DNA of 64,000 nt from Bordetella genomosp. 1 (GCF_002261335.1 NZ_NEVL01000003.1:558001-622000), one strand, 5' to 3'; positions 1 to 8,784 are shown, numbered from the stretch's first letter. The notes: generated from the sequence alone by a model not told the origin. Made by a program: numbers and translations.

Positions 1-290
1 TCCAGCGTCTCATACGTATCGCTGCCCTCCTCGACCCGCACGTCGTAGAGCGTGCGGGGATCGATCGGCAGCTTGCCGGCGCGATCCAGGTTGTAGGGCA
101 AGCGATTCTCCAACGGCCCCGCATTCGTGACCGTGGTGGTCGAGGTGGAGGCCGACGTCGTTTGCGCCTGGGCCGGCGCCGCGGCAAGCGAGATCACCGC
201 GCCGGCAATGAGGCTGGCCATGGCACCAAGGCGGGTCGGGAGCCGGCGTTGGGCTTTCGATCTGATCGCCAGGCTTGAACGGTTTCGCAT
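1..290 (-). CDS. Exported protein of unknown function, incomplete at window edge
   Basis: The first 96 codons of a leftward gene are visible and the 3' part lies outside the window. The start is the ATG at 288-290, preceded by a good Shine-Dalgarno sequence (AGGAG, about 6 nt upstream). The N-terminus is basic and is followed by a hydrophobic stretch ending in AAAPAQAQ, a typical Sec signal peptide with cleavage near residue 43. The mature part begins with a Thr/Ser-rich run. The visible residues match no family I recognise. It lies 161 bp downstream of another leftward membrane protein gene and could share its transcript. Confidence 0.6.
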   Translation of the reverse strand, partial: MRNRSSLAIRSKAQRRLPTRLGAMASLIAGAVISLAAAPAQAQTTSASTSTTTVTNAGPLENRLPYNLDRAGKLPIDPRTLYDVRVEEGSDTYETL

Positions 291-451
291 TGCTATCTCC
301 TTTGGAATGCAGGTGTGCGCCGACCGCGAGCGAGCCTGCCCACGGCCGCGCCAGCGGAGCGCGCCAACAGGGACGGTCGGCAGGGTCGGGGTCGGCGGCG
401 ACGCCACTGACGCGTTATCGGGCCACGACGCGAGGCGGCGCAGCGTCCGCG

Positions 452-1852
452 TCATTTCTCCAGCCTGTTCGGCACGACGGCGTAGTCGGGCCGCATCAGC
501 TCGAAACGCTCTCGCCCGGGTGCCCGCAGAATCGCCTGGTAGAAGCGCCGGCCGGCATCGCAGCGCACGGCGGGATCGAGCAACGCCGGTGCCAGCGCGA
601 CCTGCTCGAGCGGTCCGCCGCTCGCCTCGCCTTCGCGCGCCGCCAGCCTGCGCACGAGGGTCTCGTACGTGGACCTGGTGGTGCTGTTGCCGAAGGTCGT
701 GTTGCCCCCGACGCCCATGCGCGCCTTCTGGATCTCGAACCACAGCGCGATCGTCTCCGGCGGCTGACGCCGCAACAGATCGCCGCTGGCAAGAATGCCT
801 TGCGCCACGTCGCGCTCGCCCGCCAGCACCATGCGGTCGCACACGTCTTCGTCGACCGCCTTCAGCAGCGCGATGTACAGATAGAGCTGTTTCTGGAGCA
901 ACGCGCTGCTTTGCGAGCCCAGCCCGTGCAGCCATTCCTGACGCAGCCAGAGCCGCTGGCGCTCAATGGTGAGAAAGCGCGTCGAATGCATGATCATGCT
1001 GTCGCCGAGAATCTGCGCGACCCAGCGTCGGCCGGCCTGGTCGAGCGCATCGCCGGGTTGGTACTGTATTCCGGGGATGATGTCTTCGAGCTCGATGTCG
1101 AAACGGCGCGGCGCAGCGGCTTGCTGCGCTGCCCCTTCCGCCGGCACGGACCGCACGACCACCGCGGGGGGCGGCTCCGGCGCGGCAACGTCGTTGCCAT
1201 CGGTCGGCATCCCAGCGCTGGCGATCGCCGCCGCCATGCGGTCCGCGTTCGAGGCGTACGCCGGCGCATCCGCGCCCGCAGCGGGCCCGGCGGGCGTGGC
1301 GCGCGTGGCGGCGGTGGCGGGCGTGACGGGCGTGACGGCCACCTGCCCGAGGCCATCGTGCTGGAAATACCTGACCCACTGCGTCATCACGTCGTTGCGC
1401 GACGGGTCCAATCCCAGTCCGGAGATGACGACACAAAGAAAGGTGAGGAACCAGGCCAGGGCCAGGCCGCCCTTGTGCGCGGCGGGCCGGACCACCTCGC
1501 CGTTGTCGGCAAGTTCGATTTCCTGGGGCTTGTCCAGCCACTGCTGCAACACGCCCAGGCTGGCGCGGCCGATCAGCACATCGCCGGTCCACGCGAAGAT
1601 GCCCACGCTGGTCGACATCAGCAGCAACATGCCTGCCCACATCTCGACGCCGCCGTGCAGATGCAATCCGTAGGCGCCGACGAGCGCGGCGACGAGCGGC
1701 ACGGGCTGCAACACCAGCGCGACGGCCAGCAATGCGAGAAACACGGTGCCCGAGCCCACGAGTGCATCCAGCGCGTAGAAGGCGCCCACGCCCTGCAGCA
1801 CCATCACCAGCAGGTGCAGCAGGAACAAGACAAGGCCAGGCACGAAATTCAT
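452..1852 (-). CDS. Inner-membrane protein of unknown function
   Basis: This 466-residue protein has about four hydrophobic segments in its first 155 residues (for example VLFLLHLLVMVLQGVGAFYA). A Pro/Ala/Thr-rich linker follows (about residues 170-235), then a soluble, mostly helical C-terminal domain. The open frame reaches 1912, but the ATG at 1850-1852 puts a transmembrane helix directly at the N-terminus and is the likelier start. I do not recognise the family. The arrangement (membrane domain, flexible linker, soluble domain) would suit an envelope-associated scaffold or regulator, but that is only inferred from shape. Confidence 0.6.
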   Translation of the reverse strand: MNFVPGLVLFLLHLLVMVLQGVGAFYALDALVGSGTVFLALLAVALVLQPVPLVAALVGAYGLHLHGGVEMWAGMLLLMSTSVGIFAWTGDVLIGRASLGVLQQWLDKPQEIELADNGEVVRPAAHKGGLALAWFLTFLCVVISGLGLDPSRNDVMTQWVRYFQHDGLGQVAVTPVTPATAATRATPAGPAAGADAPAYASNADRMAAAIASAGMPTDGNDVAAPEPPPAVVVRSVPAEGAAQQAAAPRRFDIELEDIIPGIQYQPGDALDQAGRRWVAQILGDSMIMHSTRFLTIERQRLWLRQEWLHGLGSQSSALLQKQLYLYIALLKAVDEDVCDRMVLAGERDVAQGILASGDLLRRQPPETIALWFEIQKARMGVGGNTTFGNSTTRSTYETLVRRLAAREGEASGGPLEQVALAPALLDPAVRCDAGRRFYQAILRAPGRERFELMRPDYAVVPNRLEK

Positions 1853-1982
1853 GGGAGACCGGATCAGAGAGGGCGACGGGGGGCTTGCGCAGCCGGACAC
1901 ATGCTGTTGCATGCGTCAGCAATGCAGCGCATGATAAATCAAGACGCATCAGCGCGACGCCCCGGCGGCTGGAATGTCTGTC

Positions 1983-1988
1983 TATAAT
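1983..1988 (+). promoter_or_regulatory. Possible -10 element upstream of the ammonia-lyase gene
   Basis: A perfect TATAAT sits 66 bp upstream of the ATG at 2054, in a locally AT-rich patch between divergent genes. No convincing -35 hexamer lies 16-18 bp upstream, so the call rests on the -10 match and its position. Confidence 0.35.
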
Positions 1989-2053
1989 TAGATCGTTAGT
2001 CTTAATCTGGCCCTGGCGCCGTTCCGGCCCGCCCTTCTCTTCTCGTAGCCACC

Positions 2054-3028
2054 ATGACGCAACCCGCCCTGCCCACTTTTGCCGACGTCGAAGCCGCCGC
2101 CGCCCGCCTCCAAGGTGTGTCGCACAAGACGCCCGTCCTCACCTCCACCACGCTGAACGACCTGCTCGGCGCCGAGGTGTACTTCAAGGCCGAAAGCCTG
2201 CAACGCATGGGCGCGTTCAAGTTTCGCGGCGCCTACAACGCGCTGGCGCAGTTCAGCCCCGAGCAGCGTCGTGCGGGCGTGGTGGCGTTCTCGTCGGGCA
2301 ACCACGCGCAGGGCGTTGCCCTGGCCGCCCGCATTCTCGGCATCCCGGCCACGATCCTGATGCCCTCCGATGCGCCCGCGATGAAGATCGCCGCCACCCG
2401 CGGGTACGGCGCCAACGTGGTGACCTACGACCGCTACAAGGAAGACCGCGAGGCGCTTGGCCGCAAGCTCGCGGAAGACGGCGGCCTGACCCTCGTGCCG
2501 CCCTACGACCACTTCGACGTGATCGCCGGCCAGGGGACCGCCGCCAAGGAATTGTTCGAGGAAGTCGGCGCGCTCGACGCGCTGTTTGCGCCGCTGGGCG
2601 GCGGCGGCCTGCTCTCGGGCACGCTGCTGTCGGCCAAGGCGCTCGCGCCGCAGTGCCAGGTGTTTGGCGTCGAGCCGGAGGCCGGCAACGACGCGCAGCA
2701 GTCGCTGCGCAAGGGCAGCATCGTGCACATCGACACCCCGGTCACCCTGGCCGACGGCGCCCAGACCCAGCATCTGGGCAACCTCACCTTCGCCATCATC
2801 CAGCGCGACGTGACCGACATCCTGACCGCCACCGACGCCGAGCTGGTCGAGGCAATGCGCTTCTTCGGCTCGCGCATGAAACAGGTCGTCGAGCCCACCG
2901 GCTGCCTCGGCCTCGCCGGCCTCAAGACGATCGCCGAGCAATGGCGCGGCAAGCGCGTGGGCATCATCATCAGCGGCGGCAACGTCGACCTCGCCCGCTA
3001 CGCCCAACTCGTCGCCGACCCCGCCTGA
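2054..3028 (+). CDS. PLP-dependent threonine/serine or threo-3-hydroxyaspartate ammonia-lyase
   Basis: Fold-type II PLP enzyme of the threonine dehydratase / serine racemase / 3-hydroxyaspartate ammonia-lyase group. The PLP-binding lysine is Lys56 in AFKFRGA. The substrate-loop motif SSGNHAQG is at about 80-87, and the glycine-rich phosphate-binding loop GGGG is at 182-185. At 324 residues it lacks the C-terminal ACT-like regulatory domain of biosynthetic IlvA, so it fits a catabolic or racemase-type member. Expected reaction: elimination of ammonia from a hydroxyamino acid to give a 2-oxo acid. Substrate choice among Thr, Ser and hydroxy-Asp cannot be read from sequence. The gene stands alone, and a repeat cluster begins within 10 bp of its stop. 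Confidence 0.85.
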   Translation: MTQPALPTFADVEAAAARLQGVSHKTPVLTSTTLNDLLGAEVYFKAESLQRMGAFKFRGAYNALAQFSPEQRRAGVVAFSSGNHAQGVALAARILGIPATILMPSDAPAMKIAATRGYGANVVTYDRYKEDREALGRKLAEDGGLTLVPPYDHFDVIAGQGTAAKELFEEVGALDALFAPLGGGGLLSGTLLSAKALAPQCQVFGVEPEAGNDAQQSLRKGSIVHIDTPVTLADGAQTQHLGNLTFAIIQRDVTDILTATDAELVEAMRFFGSRMKQVVEPTGCLGLAGLKTIAEQWRGKRVGIIISGGNVDLARYAQLVADPA

Positions 3029-3035
3029 GCTCCAG

Positions 3036-3275
3036 AAAAGGAGTCAGACTGCATTTTCTGATTGGCCGACACCCGAAAACAAAGGTGTCAGACTGCATTT
3101 TTGGCGTCCGCCCCGCGGCTCGAAAATGTAGTCTGACACCTTTGTTTGATCGCGGCCGGCCCCTCGAAAAGGTGTCAGACTGCAATTTCCCGCTCACGAA
3201 GGCCGCGATAAATGCAGTCTGACACCTTTGTTTTGGTCGGGCCGGGGCTGGATAAGGTGTCAGACTGCAATTTCC
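3036..3275. repeat. Repeat cluster 1: six copies of a GGTGTCAGACTGCA element
   Basis: Six short copies of GGTGTCAGACTGCAATTT lie between the stop of the ammonia-lyase (3028) and the stop of the convergent permease gene (3306). Forward copies are at about 3036-3057, 3084-3102, 3167-3188 and 3254-3273. Reverse copies are at 3123-3147 and 3210-3230. The first copy has GAGTC in place of GTGTC, and the copy at 3123 has TGTAG in place of TGCAG. Adjacent opposite copies could pair as strong hairpins in RNA. The same element recurs near 5.4 kb and 14.4-14.9 kb. Confidence 0.9.
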
Positions 3276-3305
3276 ATGTCGGTCCTGGCGCGCGGGCCCC
3301 GAGCT

Positions 3306-4484
3306 TTAATCGCCCAGGAATTCCGAGAACGCTTCCAGGCCCTCGATGTGGTCGGCGACGACCTTGGCGATGAAGGCCAGCGGCACGGACAGCAGCGTGC
3401 CCCACATCCCCCACAGCCAGGTGAACAGCAGCAGCATCATGAACACGGCGACCGCGTTCATGCGCGCGATCCGGCCGGACATCCAGGTGGTCACCACCAC
3501 CCCGATCAGGGTGGCGATGACCACGGTGCTGCCGGCCACCGCCAGCGCCGTTCCGATCTGGCCAAACTGCAGAAGCGCGGCCACGCCGGTGCCGACCGCC
3601 GTCAGCATCGGGCCGAAGTAAGGAATGATGTGCAGCGCGCCCGCCGCCACCGCCCAGGTGGCCGCGTTCTCCAGGCCGAACATCCGGAACACGATCCACG
3701 ACAACAGCGCCAGCGCCACGTTGGTCACCAGCATCATCACCATGTACATATGGATCGAGCTGTTGATCTGGTCCAGCATGTGCACGCTGATTTTCTTTTG
3801 CGACAGCGTGTTGCCCGCCACCTTCACGAACTTGCGCTTGAACGCGTTGCCGGACAGCAGCAGGAAGAACACCAGAAAGATGCACATGGTGGCCTGGCCG
3901 AGAAACTCGGCCAGGCTCTTGGAGCCCAGCAAGAGGAAGTGATTCAGGTTGGCGTCCGACTTGTCGACCACGACCGGACGCCCGCCGCCCTGCCCGCCCT
4001 TGTCCACCAGCAGGCTCACCGAACTCTTCAGCCGCTCCATCAGCGAGCCGTCACCCGAGGCAAAATCGTCGAACGTGCGCGACAGCTTGCGCGACATGTC
4101 CGGCAGGGCCTGCACGATGGACGCGACCTGGTCGCTGATCGCATAGGCCACGAGCCCCAGCGTCGCGGCAAGAATCAGCATCACGATCATCACCCCCGCC
4201 ACGCGCGGCACCCGCAACCGCATCAGCGCGGCCACCGCCGGGTCCAGGGTGTAGGCGATCACGATGGCGATCATGACCGGCACCACGAACTCCTGGGCGG
4301 CCTTCAGGCTGAACAGCACCGCCAGGACGGTCAGGGTCGTCAGGCAGGCGCCGCGTGCCCAGACGTGCGGCACGGGCGGCTTGGGCTCCGGCACGATGCC
4401 GGCTTCCTGGGCGGTGACTTTCTTTTCTTCTTCCGGCTCCGGCTTGGTGGCCTCGGCGGTAATGGTGGAATCGGCGGCGGTCAT
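3306..4484 (-). CDS. AI-2E family transporter (PerM/YdiK type permease)
   Basis: This 392-residue polytopic protein has about seven or eight hydrophobic helices. An N-terminal cluster covers residues 45-130, a hydrophilic periplasmic-like stretch covers about 130-185, and a C-terminal cluster contains the IIPYFGPML motif typical of the AI-2E/PerM family. Members have been linked to autoinducer-2 export or to Na+/H+ antiport, so the substrate is open. The N-terminus carries an acidic Glu/Lys tail before the first helix. It is a single gene, convergent with the ammonia-lyase gene across repeat cluster 1. Confidence 0.85.
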   Translation of the reverse strand: MTAADSTITAEATKPEPEEEKKVTAQEAGIVPEPKPPVPHVWARGACLTTLTVLAVLFSLKAAQEFVVPVMIAIVIAYTLDPAVAALMRLRVPRVAGVMIVMLILAATLGLVAYAISDQVASIVQALPDMSRKLSRTFDDFASGDGSLMERLKSSVSLLVDKGGQGGGRPVVVDKSDANLNHFLLLGSKSLAEFLGQATMCIFLVFFLLLSGNAFKRKFVKVAGNTLSQKKISVHMLDQINSSIHMYMVMMLVTNVALALLSWIVFRMFGLENAATWAVAAGALHIIPYFGPMLTAVGTGVAALLQFGQIGTALAVAGSTVVIATLIGVVVTTWMSGRIARMNAVAVFMMLLLFTWLWGMWGTLLSVPLAFIAKVVADHIEGLEAFSEFLGD

Positions 4485-4751
4485 ATCAGCGCGTTAATCC
4501 TTCGGGAGCCACGGCGGCACGGTGATGTCGGCGGTCATGGCGGCACACCCGTCCTCCCGATGAACGGCAGGCACAGGACGGGCAATCGGACGCGATATTC
4601 ATGAATCCCCTCAACAATTCGAGTTTCCTGGCCCGAAGCAAATGCCATGCCCAAGCAAACACCGCGCTGGATGCGCGCGCAATCGGCCGGAGGGAGGAGT
4701 CGGTCGGCCTGATAAGCTGTTGGGCGCACGGCCCCCGCCCGCCGCATTTCG

Positions 4752-5366
4752 ATGGACCGCCCCATGCATGTAGAGAAACTGGAACGACAACTCGAATTCC
4801 TGCGGGAAATCGACCGGCTCAAGAGCGTTTTGCGCCAATCCCCGCTGCTCGACCGCAGCCGCCGGGAGAATTCCGCCGAGCATTCCTGGCATCTGGCCAT
4901 GTATGCGTTGGTGCTCGCCGAGTATGCCTGCGGGCCGGTGAATACCCTGCGTGTGATCCAGATGCTGTTATTGCATGACGTGGTGGAAATCGACGTGGGC
5001 GATTTTCCGATCCATGGCGGTCACTCGGCCGCCCTTCAGGCCGAACAGGAGCGCGCGGCGGCGGCGCGCCTGTTCGGGCTGCTGCCGCAACCGCAGGCAA
5101 CCGAGTTTCATTTGCTGTGGGAGGAGTTCGAGCGCGCGGAATCCGAGGATGCCCGCTTCGCGAAGGCGCTCGACCGCTTCCAGCCGCTCTTGATCAACGT
5201 TTACACGGGTGGCGGCACATGGGCCGAGAACGACGTTTCGCTGGAACACGTGCTTTCGCGCTACGGCCCGGCCATCAAGGCAGGCGCGCCGGCCTTGTGG
5301 GCAGTCTGCGAACGCTGGGTGGCGGACCACTTCGCCGGGCGCGGCCCGGCCGCGGCGCGCGACTGA
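4752..5366 (+). CDS. HD-domain phosphohydrolase (5'-deoxynucleotidase/YfbR-like)
   Basis: The 204-residue protein has the HD_3 signature: His in AEHSWH, the metal-binding HD pair in LLHDVVEIDVGD, and a later acidic residue. These are the ligands of the YfbR/HDDC2 group, which dephosphorylates deoxynucleoside 5'-monophosphates. The family assignment is firm; the substrate is inferred. A second in-frame ATG lies at 4764, and neither start has a clear ribosome binding site. Its stop codon runs directly into a copy of the short repeat. Confidence 0.75.
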   Translation: MDRPMHVEKLERQLEFLREIDRLKSVLRQSPLLDRSRRENSAEHSWHLAMYALVLAEYACGPVNTLRVIQMLLLHDVVEIDVGDFPIHGGHSAALQAEQERAAAARLFGLLPQPQATEFHLLWEEFERAESEDARFAKALDRFQPLLINVYTGGGTWAENDVSLEHVLSRYGPAIKAGAPALWAVCERWVADHFAGRGPAAARD

Positions 5367-5423
5367 AAATTGCAGTCTGACACCTTTTCTGCATCGTCCA
5401 ATAAATGCAGTCTGACACCTTTG
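5367..5423. repeat. Repeat cluster 2: two reverse copies
   Basis: Two copies in the same orientation (AAATTGCAGTCTGACACC at 5367-5388 and AAATGCAGTCTGACACC at 5403-5423) follow the stop codon of the HD gene with no gap. They match the elements at 3.0-3.3 kb and 14.4-14.9 kb. The downstream convergent gene ends at 5502. Confidence 0.85.
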
Positions 5424-5501
5424 TTGGGGTCGCTTCGGGAAAGGCGGCCGGGTGGATCCGGGAAAGCCGCACGGCGCGTCGCCGGCCGCCGATGAGCGGA
5501 T

Positions 5502-6008
5502 TTACCGTTTGCCCAGATCGCCCTGCTTGAAATCCACCTCCCCCGCATATCCATACAGTTTCGACACTTTATGGAAATCCTCGGTGGAAAATCCGATCCA
5601 CGAGTAATTCCGCACTGTGCGCTTGCATCGCAGGTCGCGCACGTTGAAGGACAGTGTCGCCTTCTGTTCGGGCACGTTCACGGCCTTGTGCAGCGAAGGG
5701 ACGAAGGCGTAGTCGGTCGTGGGAAAGGTCTTGGTCACGCCCAGGGCGGTACGGACCGTGATGGCGGCCGGGGTGAATTCGTATTGCTTCACGAAAATGT
5801 AGTCGCGGCGCCATGCAACGAACACGAGCAGGCCCAGCAGCACCGTGATCGCGTAGAACGCCGGCGTATCGATGTTGCGGTCGACCGTGTAGCGGTAGCC
5901 GTAGTTGAACACCAGAGAGAGCAGTGCCACGGCGAGCACGAGTTGCCCGGTCTGGTAGGCCAGCCATTTGAAGCGATGCTGAACCGTGATGATCATGCGT
6001 GTATCCAT
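5502..6008 (-). CDS. Small inner-membrane protein of unknown function
   Basis: This 168-residue protein has two hydrophobic helices (about residues 18-40 and 50-68) joined by a short loop, followed by a basic patch (AWRRDY). A roughly 95-residue soluble tail is rich in beta-type sequence (FTPAAITVRTALGVTKTF). This resembles membrane-anchored PH-like proteins such as YcxB, but the match is impressionistic. The open frame extends to 6320; the ATG at 6006-6008 is preferred because everything upstream is low-complexity. A second ATG four codons further in is also possible. Confidence 0.5.
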   Translation of the reverse strand: MDTRMIITVQHRFKWLAYQTGQLVLAVALLSLVFNYGYRYTVDRNIDTPAFYAITVLLGLLVFVAWRRDYIFVKQYEFTPAAITVRTALGVTKTFPTTDYAFVPSLHKAVNVPEQKATLSFNVRDLRCKRTVRNYSWIGFSTEDFHKVSKLYGYAGEVDFKQGDLGKR

Positions 6009-6429
6009 GGGCGGAGGTTGATGCGATCGTGAAATGCCGACGACACGTCGCCGCGCACGCGAATGGTGCATCGAACTGCCGGCCAGATCAAGAACATCGG
6101 CATCTGCGCAGGGGATTGATCCCAAGGCTGGGAATAATCGCGGCCATGTGCCACAGGCGCCCACACGACGGTGTAAATGGAATAGCCGCCCCGGACGGGG
6201 CCGAACGAGACAGGCCTCGATTATCCAATCACGGCTGCGTTCGATATTCGGCCGCGGCAAAATAAAATCAATTTGCCTTCGCAGCGACGTATGCGTAAAT
6301 TCGAGTTGAAAGCCCCGCACTGCGGGGCTGTTTTCTCCCCGGCGCTGCGGCGCCGGTGATCATCGCTCCCCGGACCCGGGGCAAGCCCGGGCCGTGGCTG
6401 AAGACAGGTTTGGCAACGGAGTAGCGACG
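6009..6429. other. Intergenic stretch with no recognised gene
   Basis: No plausible coding frame was found on either strand. The part around 6255-6300 is AT-rich compared with the rest, and a terminator-like hairpin follows at 6311. A toxin gene would be expected here if the downstream antitoxin-like gene belonged to an intact module, but none is present. Confidence 0.5.
6311..6335 (+). terminator. Rho-independent terminator-like hairpin
   Basis: AGCCCCGCA and TGCGGGGCT form a near-perfect stem with a minimal loop, followed by GTTTTCTCC. No rightward gene ends just upstream, so it may end a short RNA or a lost gene, or serve as a leader hairpin for the regulator at 6430. Confidence 0.5.
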
Positions 6430-6750
6430 ATGAGAACCCGTGTTACGCAGGACGAGGCCATGATCGAGCGTTTTCGCGGCGATCCCGGCTTTGCGTTGAA
6501 TGTCGTCAATGGCGTGCTCGAGCACGGCGACCAGGCTGAACTGCTACGCGTGCTGCGCCAGTTGGCGCAGGCGTCCGGCGGCGTGCAGTCGGTCGCAGAG
6601 GCCGCGCAGCTCAATCCCACCCAGCTCTACCGGACCTTGTCGCCCAAGGGAAATCCATCCTTGAGCAGCCTGATGTCCATCCTGAAAGCCATGGGCTTGC
6701 GCTTGTCGATCCAGCCGCTCGATCCTTCGCCGCCGCACCGGCCCAATTAA
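6430..6750 (+). CDS. HigA-like antitoxin / XRE-type DNA-binding protein, unpaired
   Basis: The 106-residue protein resembles the 'addiction module antidote' family found downstream of HigB/RelE-type toxins. It has an N-terminal helical part, then a helix-turn-helix (about residues 60-95: SVAEAAQLNPTQLYRTLSPKGNPSLSSLMSIL, of which the conserved core is the L-x-R-x-LS-x-x-GNPS pattern). The start at 6430 has GGAG eight bases upstream. The frame extends to an ATG at 6394, but that ATG lacks a ribosome binding site. No toxin gene lies on either side. It could be an orphan antitoxin or a domesticated repressor. Confidence 0.7.
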   Translation: MRTRVTQDEAMIERFRGDPGFALNVVNGVLEHGDQAELLRVLRQLAQASGGVQSVAEAAQLNPTQLYRTLSPKGNPSLSSLMSILKAMGLRLSIQPLDPSPPHRPN

Positions 6751-6965
6751 CGCCCGGGCGGGTATTCCGTGCGCGTATCCGGCCTCTCCACGCCGGAATG
6801 ATTTGCTTCGCGTATACGAATTCCGCCGGAAGCGTCTCAACGCAAACAGCGATCGGGGATTTATTCCCCGAAAATGCCTCCTGGCCGACCGTGGGCAGAC
6901 GCGGCCACGGCATTATCCGCAGGCCGTGCACGCCCGTTCCCGGCCTGGGGTCGGCAGTGCTGCCA

Positions 6966-7760
6966 TCAAGCGTCGGCGGCGCCATCCTGCAAATGGATTG
7001 CCAATCCGGTGCGGCCCGCGCCCAACCCCGGTTTCAGGGTGAGTGCCGGGATCTCATAATCGCCGTGATTCTGTTTGCGAAAGGGAATGGGCTCGGTGCG
7101 TTCGAGCGCATCCAGGCGCTGGCCCAATCCGCTGGCGACCTCGCCGAAATTGGCGTCATCGATCTTGCCACTGCGGTAGATCACGTGCGGCGGCAGCACA
7201 TCGAAGCCCGGATAGAACAGCGTGCCGTGCTGGATCGGAAACAGAATATCGTCGATCGAGCCGTTGATGCCACGCGAGGCGTAGTGACTGGCCCAGCCGC
7301 CGGTAGTCACCACCAGCATGGCCCGCTTGCCGGCCATCGTGCCTTCTCCATAGCGGTCGCCCCAGTGGCTGTCCGAGTGTTCGCCCACGCCATAGGCAAA
7401 CCCATAGGCATACACCCGCTCGATCCAGCCTTTCAGGATGGCCGGCATCGAGAACCACCAGAGCGGAAACTGCAGGATCACCGTATCGGCCCAGCGCAAT
7501 TTGTCCTGCTCGGCGGCAATATCCGCGCTTTGCGTGCCGTTCATGAACGCGCGGCGCGATTCCTCCGAGGCATCGAAGCGACCGCCGGCCTTGAAGGCAG
7601 TGTTGTCGGCCGCGTCGAGCGTGGCTTTCCACTGCATCGCATACAGATCGGAGACCTGGACGGCATGGCCGCCCGCGCGCAGGCGCTCGACGGCGAAATC
7701 GCGCAGTGCGCCGTTCAGGGAGCGGGGTTCGGGATGGGCATAGACAATCAGGACATTCAT
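6966..7760 (-). CDS. NAD(P)H:quinone oxidoreductase, flavodoxin-like fold
   Basis: The 264-residue protein belongs to the NQO1/MdaB/YwrO family. An N-terminal flavodoxin strand-loop (VLIVYAHPEPRSLN) binds the FMN/FAD phosphate. The conserved segment FPLWWFSMPAILKGWIERV lies near residues 100-118, and a GG-W-x-SHYASRG stretch lies near 165. Its expected role is two-electron reduction of quinones or related electrophiles in the cytoplasm. It is divergent from a LysR gene 89 bp away, the usual arrangement for an inducible detoxification enzyme under its own regulator. Confidence 0.85.
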   Translation of the reverse strand: MNVLIVYAHPEPRSLNGALRDFAVERLRAGGHAVQVSDLYAMQWKATLDAADNTAFKAGGRFDASEESRRAFMNGTQSADIAAEQDKLRWADTVILQFPLWWFSMPAILKGWIERVYAYGFAYGVGEHSDSHWGDRYGEGTMAGKRAMLVVTTGGWASHYASRGINGSIDDILFPIQHGTLFYPGFDVLPPHVIYRSGKIDDANFGEVASGLGQRLDALERTEPIPFRKQNHGDYEIPALTLKPGLGAGRTGLAIHLQDGAADA

Positions 7761-7812
7761 GGCGGGCGCCTAAAGAATCAATCGATGGCGACACGATAGG
7801 GGCTGGCACGCT

Positions 7813-7829
7813 ATATTGGAAATGAATAT
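7813..7829. promoter_or_regulatory. LysR-type operator candidate (ATATT-N7-AATAT)
   Basis: A perfect dyad, ATATT-N7-AATAT, contains the T-N11-A spacing typical of LysR boxes. It lies between the divergent quinone reductase and LysR genes, 21 bp before the LysR start codon. Confidence 0.55.
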
Positions 7830-7849
7830 CCTGGATACCAGCCATTGCC

Positions 7850-8761
7850 ATGAACAATCCCTTGCGCCAGCTCGACCTGAACCTGCTGGTCACCCTGGAC
7901 GCGCTGCTGGCCGAACACAACGTCACCCGGGCCGCGGAGCGTCTCCACCTGGCGCAGCCCACGGTGAGCGTGCAGCTGGCACGGCTGCGCGAGGCCTTTG
8001 GCGACCCGCTGCTGCTGCCCGGACCGCGCGGCATGCGTCCCACGGCCCGCGCCGACGCCTTGCGCGAGCCGCTGCGCGAGGCCCTGCGGGCCTTGCAGTC
8101 GGCGGTTGCGCCCACGCCGGCGTTCGACCCGGCCCACGCGACGCATACCTGGCGGGTGATGGCATCGGACTACGGCGAATCCACCATTCTGCTGCCCGCC
8201 CTGCCCGGCCTGCGCGCCGCCGCCCCCGCAACGCGGCTGGCCATCCTCGAGCTGACACCACCCACCCTGGCGCGGCGCGCCGAGCTGGGCGAGCTGGACC
8301 TGGCGTTTCACATCACCACCGAGGCGCCGCCGCAGTTGCACCGCCGCAGCATGTTCCACGAACGCTATGTGCTGGTCGCCCGTGCCGGCCATCCGCGCCT
8401 GCAGCGCAAGCCCACGTTGGCGCAATACTGCAAGCTCCATCACGTCATCGTGTCGCCGAACGGCGGCGGTTTTCACGGCCCGGCCGACACGGCGCTGGCC
8501 GAGGCCGGCCTGGCGCGTCACGTCGCCCTGTCGGTGCCGCACTTCCTGTTTCTGGCGAAGGTGCTGACCGAAACGGATCTGGTGGCGATGGCGCCCGAAC
8601 GGCTGGTGCGCGGTAATCCTGCGCTGCGTACGGTCGAGCCGCCCGTCAGCGTGCCGGGCTTCGAGATGGTGATGCTCTGGCACGAACGCGTGCATCGCGA
8701 CCCGGCGCATCGATGGTTGCGCGAGCAAATGCTGGCCGCCGTGGCATCCGCGCCGCAATGA
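7850..8761 (+). CDS. LysR-family transcriptional regulator
   Basis: The 303-residue protein has an N-terminal winged helix-turn-helix (residues 5-64, with the NVTRAAERLHLAQPTVSVQLARLR recognition region) and a C-terminal effector-binding domain. The opening LRQLDLNLLVTLDALLAEHNVTRAA is typical of the NodD/SyrM-like branch. It probably controls the divergent quinone reductase through the dyad at 7813-7829. The effector is unknown. Its stop codon overlaps the terminator of the convergent operon. Confidence 0.9.
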   Translation: MNNPLRQLDLNLLVTLDALLAEHNVTRAAERLHLAQPTVSVQLARLREAFGDPLLLPGPRGMRPTARADALREPLREALRALQSAVAPTPAFDPAHATHTWRVMASDYGESTILLPALPGLRAAAPATRLAILELTPPTLARRAELGELDLAFHITTEAPPQLHRRSMFHERYVLVARAGHPRLQRKPTLAQYCKLHHVIVSPNGGGFHGPADTALAEAGLARHVALSVPHFLFLAKVLTETDLVAMAPERLVRGNPALRTVEPPVSVPGFEMVMLWHERVHRDPAHRWLREQMLAAVASAPQ

Positions 8762-8784
8762 AAAACGGCGCCGCGAGGCGCCGT
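8760..8784 (-). terminator. Rho-independent terminator of the leftward OCD operon
   Basis: Read on the minus strand, ACGGCGCC and GGCGCCGT form an 8-bp GC stem with a four-base loop followed by five T residues. It lies 23 bp after the stop of the ornithine cyclodeaminase-family gene. Confidence 0.75.
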
